A stretch of DNA of 59,886 bases, taken from Planctomycetota bacterium (GTDB lineage: Bacteria > Planctomycetota > UBA1135). The DNA is taken from contig JAJFFB010000002.1 of NCBI GenBank assembly GCA_021776925.1, positions 1 through 59,886 on the forward strand. The letters are read 5' to 3'. Below are positions 28,259 through 36,702 of the stretch, in pieces. The notes beneath the pieces were generated by a model. The model was not told the DNA's origin, made no database searches, and was given only the letters and a program-made list of their open reading frames with translations. Each line of letters starts with the position of its first letter. Within the stretch, counting starts at the first letter, position 1. The position numbers and the translations under genes were made by a program.

Positions 28259-28717
28259 TCAGACTTCCCACAACGCCTGTTCGGTCTGCTCCATCTGCCG
28301 CGCGATTTCGGCGGCGTCGACCACCGGCGTGCCCGGCCGCGGGCGGCTGCCCGGGCAAAATTCCCGCACCTGGCTCTGGTAGGCGTCTTCGCTGTGCAGC
28401 AGCTCGGGCCAGAACGGCCAGGTGCGGCACTGCACCGGCTTGGCTTCGTGGACCTGGCACATCCGCTCCTGCAGGAAAATGCAGTGGCCCTGGCGGAATA
28501 GCAGGGTGCGCGCGCCGTCGTCCTCGGAACGGGTGTACTGGCGGTTGAAATCAGCCACCTCCAGGCCGAGATGCGCGGCCAGACGCTGGCGCTCTCGGTA
28601 GTTCACGTAGACGTAGGCCACCTCGCCACGCTGGTGGCAGCACCGCCCAGAACGCGTGCAGGCGAAAGGAAGGCCCTTTTGCCACCAAGGCTGGGAATCG
28701 TTTCCGGTGACGGTCAT
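28259..28717 (-). CDS. YkgJ-type cysteine-cluster (CxxCxxxxCxxC) protein
   Basis: A 152-residue protein of the Fe-S/zinc cluster family PF03692. The N-terminal FACTRSGRCCHQRGEVAYV segment and the later CQVHEAKPVQCRTWPFWP block carry the conserved cysteines. Members are thought to bind iron or zinc; most are uncharacterised. It is divergent from the sigma-54 activator gene with only 27 nt between the two start codons. Confidence 0.82.
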   Translation of the reverse strand: MTVTGNDSQPWWQKGLPFACTRSGRCCHQRGEVAYVYVNYRERQRLAAHLGLEVADFNRQYTRSEDDGARTLLFRQGHCIFLQERMCQVHEAKPVQCRTWPFWPELLHSEDAYQSQVREFCPGSRPRPGTPVVDAAEIARQMEQTEQALWEV

Positions 28718-28744
28718 GGGGTGCGAGGGCTATCCTGGGCCAGG

Positions 28745-30658
28745 ATGGCGGATTCCTTTGAGTTCATCGTGGAACGGGACAAGATCCAGCGGATGGTCCG
28801 CGTGGAGGGCGACACCATTCTGGTCGGGCGCGGCCAGGACTGCCAGATCCGCATCGAGGACCCGCTCGCCTCGCGCGCCCACTGCCGCTTCGAACGCCTC
28901 GAGGGCGAACTGTTCCTGGTCGACCTGGACTCCGCCAACGGCACCTGGATCGCCGGCGAGAAGATCGACCGGCGCTCGCTGCAGCAAGGCGACGTGGTGC
29001 GCGTGGGCAGCACCTTGCTGCGCCTTGGTACCGAGGGCGGCAACATGATGTCGGCCAGCGAGAGCACCGTGGTGCGCCAGGTCGCCCCCGACAAGCGCGC
29101 CCTGCAGACCTACCTGACCGTCGCCCGCACCCTGTCCGAAGAGGACCGCACCGAGCGCATGATTCCGGTGCTGATCGATGCTGCGGTGTCGTTGAGCAAG
29201 GCCGAGCGCGGATTTGTTTTTCTGATCGAGGACAAGCGCACCACCGTCGCGCTGGGGCGCAACTTCGCCCGCGAGGTGGTGGCTTCACCCGAGCGCAAGG
29301 TCTCGCAGACTCTGCTCGACCGCGCGCTGCAGGCCGACGGCCCCTTGATGATCGAAGACGCCGCCTCTGACGGCGACTTCGCCGGTGTGGCCAGCATCAG
29401 TGACCTCGGTCTGCGTTCGATGCTGGTGGTGCCGCTGCGTCACGCCGGCCGCACCCTTGGTCTGCTGGTGGTCGACCACCGCCTGCAGGGGGGGGCCTTC
29501 CGCCAGGAGAGCATCGACCTGCTGTCGAGTCTGGCGGGCATGGCCGCGGTCTATCTCGGCGCCCTTCAGGACCGTCGCACCGCGGCTTCGCTGCGCCGTC
29601 GCACCAATCAACTGCAGACCCAGCTCGGCCGCCGGGTGCGCGCCCAGGACCAGGAAAAGCAAAGCCTGCAGACCCACGCCGGCAGTGGCTTCAGCGGCTT
29701 GCTCGGCGCATCGAGCACCATGCAGGACCTATTCACGCGCATGGAGCGCATTCTTGAGAGCGACGTGGCGGTGCTGGTTCAGGGCGAGAGCGGCACCGGC
29801 AAGGAATTGGTGGCACGGGCGCTGCACATTCACGGGCCGCGCGCGGCACGCCCCTTTGTCGCCGTCAACTGCGGCGCGCTGCCGGACACGCTGCTCGAGT
29901 CGGAGCTTTTCGGCCACACCAAGGGCGCCTTCACCGGCGCCACCCGCGAGCGCACCGGGCGCTTCGAAGAGGCCGATTCCGGCACGCTATTCCTCGACGA
30001 AGTCGGCGAGATGTCCGAGGCGATGCAGGCGCAGCTGCTGCGCGTGCTGCAAGAGGGCGAGATCCGCCGCCTCGGCTCCGACGAGGTGCGCAAGGTCGAC
30101 GTACGCGTGATCGCCGCGACCAACGTCGATCTATTCGCCGCGGTGACCGCCGGTTCGTTCCGCGAAGACCTCTACTACCGCTTGCGGGTGATCCAGCTTG
30201 ACATGCCGCCGCTGCGCGACCGCGACGGCGACCTGCGCCTGCTGGCCGAACATTTCCTCGGCGTCGAAGCCGCTGAAATGGGACGTCTGCAACGTGAGCT
30301 GACCCCGGCTGCCTGCGCCGCCATGGAAGTGGCGGCGTGGCCCGGCAACGTGCGCCAGCTGCGCAATGAATTGCGTCGGCTCACCCTGCTCGGCGAAGGG
30401 CCGATCGAAGAAGACGAACTGTCGGCGGAGGTGGGCCAGGACTGGGTGCGTGGCGAGGTCGGTGACGACCCTGGACCCAAGGTGCCGCTGCCCGAGCGCA
30501 TCGCCGCGATCGAATCGGCGGCGTTGGCCAGCGCCTTGCGCGAACACAAAGGCAACCGCTCGCAGGCCGCACGCACCCTCGGAATCTCGCGTTTCGCCCT
30601 GCTGCGCAAGCTGGAGAAATACGGTCTCGGTGAAGCCGAGGAACAGGAGGCCGATTGA
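28745..30658 (+). CDS. FHA-GAF sigma-54-dependent transcriptional activator
   Basis: A 637-residue enhancer-binding protein. An FHA domain (about residues 20-97, with SRAHC and NGTW motifs) should read phosphothreonine. A GAF domain follows (about 120-275). The AAA+ domain (about 320-550) has Walker A GESGTGKE near residue 347, the sigma-54 contact loop GAFTGA at 394-399 and Walker B FLDEVGEM. The C-terminus carries a Fis-type helix-turn-helix ([20 protein letters not shown]). Instead of a receiver domain it uses FHA, so control by Ser/Thr phosphorylation is expected. The kinase gene overlapping its stop is the obvious partner. Confidence 0.9.
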   Translation: MADSFEFIVERDKIQRMVRVEGDTILVGRGQDCQIRIEDPLASRAHCRFERLEGELFLVDLDSANGTWIAGEKIDRRSLQQGDVVRVGSTLLRLGTEGGNMMSASESTVVRQVAPDKRALQTYLTVARTLSEEDRTERMIPVLIDAAVSLSKAERGFVFLIEDKRTTVALGRNFAREVVASPERKVSQTLLDRALQADGPLMIEDAASDGDFAGVASISDLGLRSMLVVPLRHAGRTLGLLVVDHRLQGGAFRQESIDLLSSLAGMAAVYLGALQDRRTAASLRRRTNQLQTQLGRRVRAQDQEKQSLQTHAGSGFSGLLGASSTMQDLFTRMERILESDVAVLVQGESGTGKELVARALHIHGPRAARPFVAVNCGALPDTLLESELFGHTKGAFTGATRERTGRFEEADSGTLFLDEVGEMSEAMQAQLLRVLQEGEIRRLGSDEVRKVDVRVIAATNVDLFAAVTAGSFREDLYYRLRVIQLDMPPLRDRDGDLRLLAEHFLGVEAAEMGRLQRELTPAACAAMEVAAWPGNVRQLRNELRRLTLLGEGPIEEDELSAEVGQDWVRGEVGDDPGPKVPLPERIAAIESAALASALREHKGNRSQAARTLGISRFALLRKLEKYGLGEAEEQEAD

Positions 30659-33237
30659 GCGAACCGCGCCTGCCCTCCGGCTATGAGCTGATCCGTCCCT
30701 TGGGCCGCTCGCCGCTTTCCCAGGTCTTCCTGGTGGCGAACTCCGAGGGCGATCGTTTCGCCCTGAAGGTGCTGCGCGGCAGCGCCGCGCGCGATCCGCG
30801 CCTGATCGAGCGCTTCAACCGTGAATCGCGCTTGCTGCAGGAACTGCGCCATCCGAACCTGGTACAGGGATTCGGCTCGATCGAGGTTGAAGGCCGGCCG
30901 GCGCTGCTGCTCGAGTACATCGAAGGGCACACCCTGCGCGACGCGGTGTCCAGCGGCCCGCTGACCTGGGAAAAGGCCGCTCGCTACGGCGTGCAAATCT
31001 CACGCGCCCTCGACAAGCTGCACCGCAGCGGCGCGTTGCACCGCGACGTCAAGCCGCACAACGTTTTGCTGCACCACCGGCGCGGGGCGGTGCTCGCCGA
31101 CCTCGGCCTGGTGCGCCGCGAAGACGACCCCACGCTCACCCGGCAGGGTGCTGCGCTCGGTTCTCCGGCCTACATGAGCCCGGAACAAACGCGCGATCCG
31201 AGCGGCGTCGGACCCGAGGCCGACGTCTATTCGCTTGGCGCCACTCTCTTCCACGCCATGGCCGGCAATCCGCCCTTCCTTGGCCGCGGCGTCGGCGAGG
31301 TCATCCACCGCGTGCTGCACCTGGATCCGGAGCCCTTGCCCGACGCGGTGCCGGAATCCATGCAACGGGTGCTGACCACGGCGATGGCCAAGGACCCTGA
31401 GCGGCGTTACGCCCGCGTCCGCGACCTCGGCAGCGACCTCGGGCGGGTCCTCCTCGGCCATACCCCGCGGCTGGTCACGCGCCACCGCCGCCGCCGCCGT
31501 CTGCGCCTGGCCGCGACCGCCGCCAGCCTGGTGCTGATCTCGTGCGGCACCTGGTTCGCCTACGGGCTCGGCTGGCTGCCGTTCACCTCGGCCCCGGCCG
31601 AGGTCGAAGAAGTCCGTGGTAATGGGATCGAGTCACCGACCGGGCCGGCCGGCGGCAGCGCCCTCGCCGAAGACCTGGGCGGAGCGATCGGACCCTTGTA
31701 CCAGTCGTGGGCGGCGCCCTTCGAAGACCGCTACCGGCGCGCTTACGAAGACGGCGCCTATCGCATGGCGTGGCAGGCCTTGCGCACCTTCGAAGATACC
31801 TCCATTCCAGAGACCGGGCGCGCCATCTATTTCAAGCAGCTGCGCCGCGACTTCGTGCAGACCGGGCGGCAGCGCCTCGAGAATCGCGCCGCCGAAATTT
31901 TCGTCGACGTGGCCGAAGTGCTGCAGGCGCGCAACGAGGTCGCAAGCAGCGCCATCGAGGCGGGCCGTTTCGACGCCCAGGAGTGGGCGCGCGAGTCCAC
32001 TGCGCGCATAGAGCAGGAGATACCCCGCGCGCGCCAGCTGCCGATGTTTCCTGGCGACGAAAACCCGGCCGAACTGGTCCGCAGCTACCGCCTCACCCTG
32101 GAGCGGCGCAATCGCGAAGAATGGAAACGCCGCGCCTCAAGCCTGGTGCCGGTGCTGCGTCCGCGCCTCGACGACCTGCTGGTCGGTGGCGACTTCGAAA
32201 CGGCGTGGGCACTGTGGCAAGAACTCGATACGCGCTTGCTCGACCACTCGCTCGATGCGCAGCGCGAGGGCTGGCGTCTGGTGCGCCTGGTCGAAGCCGA
32301 AACGCGTCTCGAGGAAACGCTGTCCAAGCGCCTGGGCTTCACCCAGGAGGTCATGCTGTTGTCCGGCCCGGTGCGCGGCCGGGTGACCCTGCCGGCCAAG
32401 GGCGACCGTCACTGGTGCGTCCAGGTCGACGGCGGCAGTCGCGTTGCGATCGAGCTGCTGCAACTCGACGTCAACCATCTGGGCGAGTGGTTCGAGGGCG
32501 AAGACCGCGACCTGCAGTGGCTGGCCGGACAGTTGAGCTGGTGCCAGGGACGCGGCGACGAAGCGGTGCGGCGCATGGACGAACTCGCCCTGCAGGAATG
32601 GGAATCGGTGGCCGACCCCTTCTTTTGGGCGCGCGAATGGGAAGCCGCGCTGGCGTTGCGTCCAGAAAGCCTGGGCAACGGCAAGCCTGATCCGGTCGAA
32701 TCCGAATTCGGCAGTCCGCCGGGGGTTGATCCCGCCGTCGCACAGCCCGTGGTGGTCGCTGGCGATGCACTCACCCAGCTGCAACGGGAACTCGCCGACG
32801 AACTCCTCGACGCGCGCTTCGAACGCATTGAAGGGAATCTGGTGGTTCGCTGGGAAAACGCCGCCTGGCACCCATCCTGGCTGCGCACCTTCCGCCTCGA
32901 CCGGCGGCGTTGGCGCCTCGCTGCGTGGGGCGCGGAATGGGTGCTGCCGGTGGGGCGCACGCCACCGGATGAATTGAAGATCTGGGGCGACGTCAGCCTG
33001 CGCCGGATGGGCAGCTCATGGCGCCTGCAAGTTGGCCAACAACAGGCCGATGGCATGCGCCTGGTTCCCGGCGCGCGCCAAGGTTTCACCTGGAGCGGCG
33101 GCGACCTGTTGTTCGACGGCTGGGGAACCCTGCCTTGGACCCCCCCCCGCGGCCGCCGCCTATCGCTGCGCGGCGAGTCCTCTGACGCCTTCCGCGCCGA
33201 CAGCGTATGGCTGGTGATCGCCCCACAAACCCCCTGA
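30655..33237 (+). CDS. Transmembrane Ser/Thr protein kinase
   Basis: An 860-residue Hanks-type kinase. The catalytic domain (about residues 8-268) has the ATP Lys in FALKVL, the catalytic loop HRDVKPHN with Asp131, DLG in place of DFG, and GSPAYMSPE. The glycine loop is divergent (LGRSPLSQVF). An Arg-rich stop and one transmembrane helix (about 283-307) lead to about 550 extracytoplasmic residues with helical repeats and a C-terminal beta-rich part of no known family. TTG 30655 overlaps the activator stop (TTGA). It probably senses an envelope signal and phosphorylates the FHA-bearing activator or a partner of it. Confidence 0.87.
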   Translation: MSEPRLPSGYELIRPLGRSPLSQVFLVANSEGDRFALKVLRGSAARDPRLIERFNRESRLLQELRHPNLVQGFGSIEVEGRPALLLEYIEGHTLRDAVSSGPLTWEKAARYGVQISRALDKLHRSGALHRDVKPHNVLLHHRRGAVLADLGLVRREDDPTLTRQGAALGSPAYMSPEQTRDPSGVGPEADVYSLGATLFHAMAGNPPFLGRGVGEVIHRVLHLDPEPLPDAVPESMQRVLTTAMAKDPERRYARVRDLGSDLGRVLLGHTPRLVTRHRRRRRLRLAATAASLVLISCGTWFAYGLGWLPFTSAPAEVEEVRGNGIESPTGPAGGSALAEDLGGAIGPLYQSWAAPFEDRYRRAYEDGAYRMAWQALRTFEDTSIPETGRAIYFKQLRRDFVQTGRQRLENRAAEIFVDVAEVLQARNEVASSAIEAGRFDAQEWARESTARIEQEIPRARQLPMFPGDENPAELVRSYRLTLERRNREEWKRRASSLVPVLRPRLDDLLVGGDFETAWALWQELDTRLLDHSLDAQREGWRLVRLVEAETRLEETLSKRLGFTQEVMLLSGPVRGRVTLPAKGDRHWCVQVDGGSRVAIELLQLDVNHLGEWFEGEDRDLQWLAGQLSWCQGRGDEAVRRMDELALQEWESVADPFFWAREWEAALALRPESLGNGKPDPVESEFGSPPGVDPAVAQPVVVAGDALTQLQRELADELLDARFERIEGNLVVRWENAAWHPSWLRTFRLDRRRWRLAAWGAEWVLPVGRTPPDELKIWGDVSLRRMGSSWRLQVGQQQADGMRLVPGARQGFTWSGGDLLFDGWGTLPWTPPRGRRLSLRGESSDAFRADSVWLVIAPQTP

Positions 33238-33298
33238 GGTCGCGCGTCGATTCCATTGCCCACCGGTGTCCGTTCGGCCCGGCTGGCAATTGGGGGAT

Positions 33299-34342
33299 TC
33301 ACAGCACCTCGAAATCCACCACGTCGGCGTGCAATTCAAAGGCTCCCCAGTCCGGCAGTCCATTGGGGTCGATGTCGATCGCGAAGTAGACCAGGTAATT
33401 GCCGGCGGGAAGCGTGGTGGTCTGAAACAGGCTGGTCGAAGTGAGAGGGAAAAAGCTCCCGGTGTGGAAGGGGATCGGGGTCTGGGATTTCACCCATCCC
33501 GAGGCCAGAGTGTTCCAGAAGGTGCCCTTGGAAGACACGCCCATCACCCACCAGTCTCCGTCGATCCCGTCGTAGGTGTTCGGTTCCAGGGCCAGGGTGA
33601 GGTCAACCAGGCTGCCTGCAGGCACCGAGAAGCCACCATCCAAGCCATTCACCTTGACGTCTGGCCGGGGAAAGATTTCCTGGCCGATATAGGTGACCCA
33701 ATCGCAGGAAACATGGAAGTTGCCGTTGTCCCCCGTGTAGCCACCGACCTGGACCGAGGCAGGTCCGGTGAAGGCGTTGGGGAAGGTGCCGAGGAGCACC
33801 CAGCCGGATCCCTCTTCGTACCAGGTGGAGATGGTGCTGCCGCTGCGGGTAATTTTGAGCAGGCCGGCGGGAACCGAGGTTGGAGGGCCTGAGAACCCGT
33901 TGCGCCATGCTCCGCCCAGATAGGCGTTGGAAAAATGGGAGCCTCCGGTGGAATCTTCGCTGCGGAAGATGAAGACAAAGTCCTCTTCCTGCAAATCTGC
34001 TATCTGCAAGCTGACGTTGGGAACGTTGATCACAAACTGGGTGGCGGTGGTCCACAGATCCCGCCAGTCAAGCACGAATTCAAAGTCCCCGCCGAAGGCC
34101 TGGGTGGACGACATGTTGGCGTCGACCTGGGCGGGCGGCCCGGTGATGTGGTGCAGTCCTCCAGATTCAGACAGATTGGCGTAGTCCTCGAAGGACCAAT
34201 GGGATTCATTCACCCAGCCGTCGTCGAAATCGTCGTACACCGTTTGCGCTGCCAAGGGTGTTGCCGGCGCGAGAAGGAGAACCACAGCGGCGGCAGCGCG
34301 CAGCATCTGCGGGCAAAGGGAGAGCGTGTATTTCATGGTCAT
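33299..34342 (-). CDS. Secreted beta-sandwich protein of unknown function
   Basis: A 347-residue exported protein. Residues 1-32 are a signal peptide ending LAAQT. The region to about 215 begins with a DDFDDGWVNESHWSFED motif like those opening LamG/DUF1349-type concanavalin-like domains, so carbohydrate or surface binding is plausible. A second beta domain follows (about 225-347). Codon use is less GC-biased than in the neighbours. An ATG two codons downstream (34336) is an equally good start. It lies 61 nt after the similarly exported gene at 34404. Confidence 0.65.
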   Translation of the reverse strand: MTMKYTLSLCPQMLRAAAAVVLLLAPATPLAAQTVYDDFDDGWVNESHWSFEDYANLSESGGLHHITGPPAQVDANMSSTQAFGGDFEFVLDWRDLWTTATQFVINVPNVSLQIADLQEEDFVFIFRSEDSTGGSHFSNAYLGGAWRNGFSGPPTSVPAGLLKITRSGSTISTWYEEGSGWVLLGTFPNAFTGPASVQVGGYTGDNGNFHVSCDWVTYIGQEIFPRPDVKVNGLDGGFSVPAGSLVDLTLALEPNTYDGIDGDWWVMGVSSKGTFWNTLASGWVKSQTPIPFHTGSFFPLTSTSLFQTTTLPAGNYLVYFAIDIDPNGLPDWGAFELHADVVDFEVL

Positions 34343-34403
34343 TTGAAGCAGTGGTTTGATGGGTGAATGAGAGCCATCGGGGAAAGACCTGGTCTACGAT
34401 TGG

Positions 34404-35621
34404 CTATAGAGGCGAGTACTGCCAATGGTTGTAAACGCTGAAGAGCACGCTGCTGCCATCGATCCGGATGGCCTCGGAAGAGAGGCCGGAGAAGAACTCA
34501 CAGAAGGCGGCATTGACTTCGGACGAGGTGTTCGCAGCGATCCCGATCCCACCTGCGGTATTAGGTGAAATCTGCAAATAACGGGCATGCAGACGCGAAT
34601 TTGAGACGCGTATGGCCGAGCCAGAGGCGGAGTGAATCTCACCGCGCTCCAAGCTGGCGTCCAGGACTCCAACGAGGTCGACGCCGATCTGTTCTCCACT
34701 CAGATAGGAGGCGCCCGAAAATACGTGGTCTATGTTGGAGGCAACCAGAGCCGCTGTGCCTTCAACCGGAGTCCAGGCGAGGATCAACTCGGTTTCGACC
34801 GTCGAGCTGGAGTTCATGGTCACCGCGGTTGCGGAACACCGGATGAAACTGCGGAAGGCGAAGACCAGCGAGTAGGGCCCGGTGTTCGCCAGAATTCCGT
34901 CGCCTGCGGAAGCGATGGTGGAGTTCATCAGGTAGCAGGACATCCATTGATCGCTGCCGAAGCCGCCGCCGGAAACACGAACCCCAGGAAAGGGCCCCGA
35001 GCTCTGAACTTCACAGTGATCGATGTTGATTTCGGCATCGGCATTGGTCGCCGACATGTCCACTGCGGCCTCATCAACGCCGATAATGGTCAGGCCGGAA
35101 AGGGTAGTGGATACTCCGCCCGCGGCTCCACCGGAAGGAGAAAACTGAAGGGTGGGCTGCCCAGCACCGGTGCTGCCCATGAGGATGGTCGCGGCATTTC
35201 CATAGCGCCCGATGACCGTGACTCCAGACGGCGGAAGAGTGAAATTGCCGACGTAGGTTCCCTCGTCAAGCAGCACCGTATTCATCGCGGAGTTGCGCGT
35301 CCGGCGGCAAAATTCCAGCGCGGTCTGCAGATCGAGGAAGCCCTGTGCGCCGGGATAAACCACGATGGGAAAGTCCTCCAATCCCGGGCCCAGCAGCCGT
35401 GCCTGGCCGGCGAGAGAGGCGTTGCGCGCGGCCCGCGCCGAAGCCATCGCCTGCACCCGTGAGGGTGGATTGCTCACAGGCGGTTGCAGGGATCCCGACG
35501 CCTGTGGGCTTGGAGCCAGTTCAAAAAGGCCATGAGACATCCCAGCGGAAATCACCAGGGCTGCGCAAAGGACGACCAGAACCGGTTTCCACCAGCTCTT
35601 GAGGGAAGAAGAAAGAACCAT
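34404..35621 (-). CDS. Secreted parallel beta-helix protein
   Basis: A 405-residue protein with an N-terminal signal or anchor (residues about 9-30), a Pro/Ser/Ala-rich linker, then a right-handed beta-helix-like region. Repeated short strands (VTVIGRYG, LSGLTIIGVD, INIDHCEVQSS, YLMNSTIAS) with Asn/Ser turns resemble pectate-lyase-fold and PEP/Big-type planctomycetal surface proteins. No lyase active site is identified. ATG 35621 has a GGAGG ribosome-binding site 6 nt upstream and is preferred over the longer frame. Base composition is lower in GC than flanking genes. Confidence 0.65.
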   Translation of the reverse strand: MVLSSSLKSWWKPVLVVLCAALVISAGMSHGLFELAPSPQASGSLQPPVSNPPSRVQAMASARAARNASLAGQARLLGPGLEDFPIVVYPGAQGFLDLQTALEFCRRTRNSAMNTVLLDEGTYVGNFTLPPSGVTVIGRYGNAATILMGSTGAGQPTLQFSPSGGAAGGVSTTLSGLTIIGVDEAAVDMSATNADAEINIDHCEVQSSGPFPGVRVSGGGFGSDQWMSCYLMNSTIASAGDGILANTGPYSLVFAFRSFIRCSATAVTMNSSSTVETELILAWTPVEGTAALVASNIDHVFSGASYLSGEQIGVDLVGVLDASLERGEIHSASGSAIRVSNSRLHARYLQISPNTAGGIGIAANTSSEVNAAFCEFFSGLSSEAIRIDGSSVLFSVYNHWQYSPL

Positions 35622-35714
35622 GGAAGCCTCCGTCCGGCCAAGGGGATTTGGTTCGAAAGAACCATTATCAAGCATACTCTAAATAAATAATTAATGCTTT
35701 TTGCAAAAGACAAA
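35622..35714 (-). promoter_or_regulatory. AT-rich leader with hairpin upstream of the beta-helix gene
   Basis: The stretch 35664-35712 is strikingly AT-rich for this genome and contains TGATAAT and TTGCAA-like elements on the minus strand, so it probably holds the promoter of the two secreted-protein genes. A perfect 5-bp hairpin GGTTC/GAACC with a 4-nt loop occupies 35650-35663, between the promoter-like sequence and the start codon. Confidence 0.45.
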
Positions 35715-36638
35715 CTAGCCCTGGCGGGCGCGGATGCGGGCGTCTGCCAGGTGCTGCTCGAAGAGGGCGCGTTGGCGGGCGAAGCCGGCGCCGCGGTCGA
35801 CCGGCAGCACGCCGCGCGCTTCCAGCAGCGCCAGGCCTTGATAGTCGCTGGCGAGGAGCAGGTCAAAGAGCTCCGGATAGGGGTATGGGTGCCGGTCGAA
35901 GGCGCGCAGGTGCAGGACTTCGCCGAAGCGCGGCCGCACCAGGGCGAAGTTGTGCGCCAGGCCCTTGCCTTGCAGGTCCTGGTCGTTGCAGTTCCACACC
36001 ACCTTGACGCTGGGGTGATCGGCGACCTGCAGGATCGCGGCAATGGTCGGCAGTTCGGCGCAGCTGCCGTGCGCTTCCATGCGCAGTTCCTGACCGAGCT
36101 CGGCGGCGTAGCGACCGACCGCGTTGAGCGCGGTGCCGATCTGTTCGATGGTTTTTTTGTGCTCCACTCCGGGGTGGAAGGAATCGGGTTTGACCTTGAC
36201 TCCGCTGGCACCGACGTCGGCCGACAGCTTGAGGAAATCCATCGTCGCCACCACCGCGCGCGCCAGGCGCAGCGGATCCGGGTTATCGAAGCGTTCATCG
36301 CTGCCGATGCCGAACCAGTCCATCGAGGAGTCCGCCAGTTTGGCGCGCACCTCCTTGCGCTGGGCCGCGCTGAGGCTGCGTTCGATGCCGTGCGCGTGGG
36401 TGGTGCGGAACTCGATTCCGGCCAGCCCGCCGGCGCTGCACGCGGCGAGCAGATCATCGAGTTTCAGGTCCGCGCCCCACAGATAGGTGACCAGACCCAG
36501 GCGCAAGCCTGGAGGCGTCGCCCGCCTGGTGGCTTGCTGGGGTTTGGCGGCGCGGATTCTGGCCAGTCCCGGCGGCGCGGCACTGGCGGCGGCGGCGGCG
36601 GTCAGGGCTTGGAGGACACGGCGGCGGGAGGGGTTCAC
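35715..36638 (-). CDS. Sugar-phosphate isomerase/epimerase-like TIM barrel, exported
   Basis: A 307-residue xylose-isomerase-like TIM barrel (AP_endonuc_2 family). The N-terminus has a twin-arginine-like SRRRVLQAL followed by an Ala-rich hydrophobic stretch, suggesting Tat export. Metal-site candidates are the Glu of GIEFRTTHAHG, the Lys/Asp stretch KVKPDSFHPG, the Glu-His of RMEAHGSC, and NCNDQDL. Such proteins are abundant in planctomycetes next to oxidoreductases and DUF6807 proteins. The substrate is unknown; keto-sugar epimerisation is the family-level guess. Confidence 0.78.
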   Translation of the reverse strand: MNPSRRRVLQALTAAAAASAAPPGLARIRAAKPQQATRRATPPGLRLGLVTYLWGADLKLDDLLAACSAGGLAGIEFRTTHAHGIERSLSAAQRKEVRAKLADSSMDWFGIGSDERFDNPDPLRLARAVVATMDFLKLSADVGASGVKVKPDSFHPGVEHKKTIEQIGTALNAVGRYAAELGQELRMEAHGSCAELPTIAAILQVADHPSVKVVWNCNDQDLQGKGLAHNFALVRPRFGEVLHLRAFDRHPYPYPELFDLLLASDYQGLALLEARGVLPVDRGAGFARQRALFEQHLADARIRARQG

Positions 36639-36702
36639 GTGCAGATCGAGCGAGGGTCAGGGGCGTTATTGCTCGGGGCGGAGGATCACTCGAGGCCGAG
36701 GA

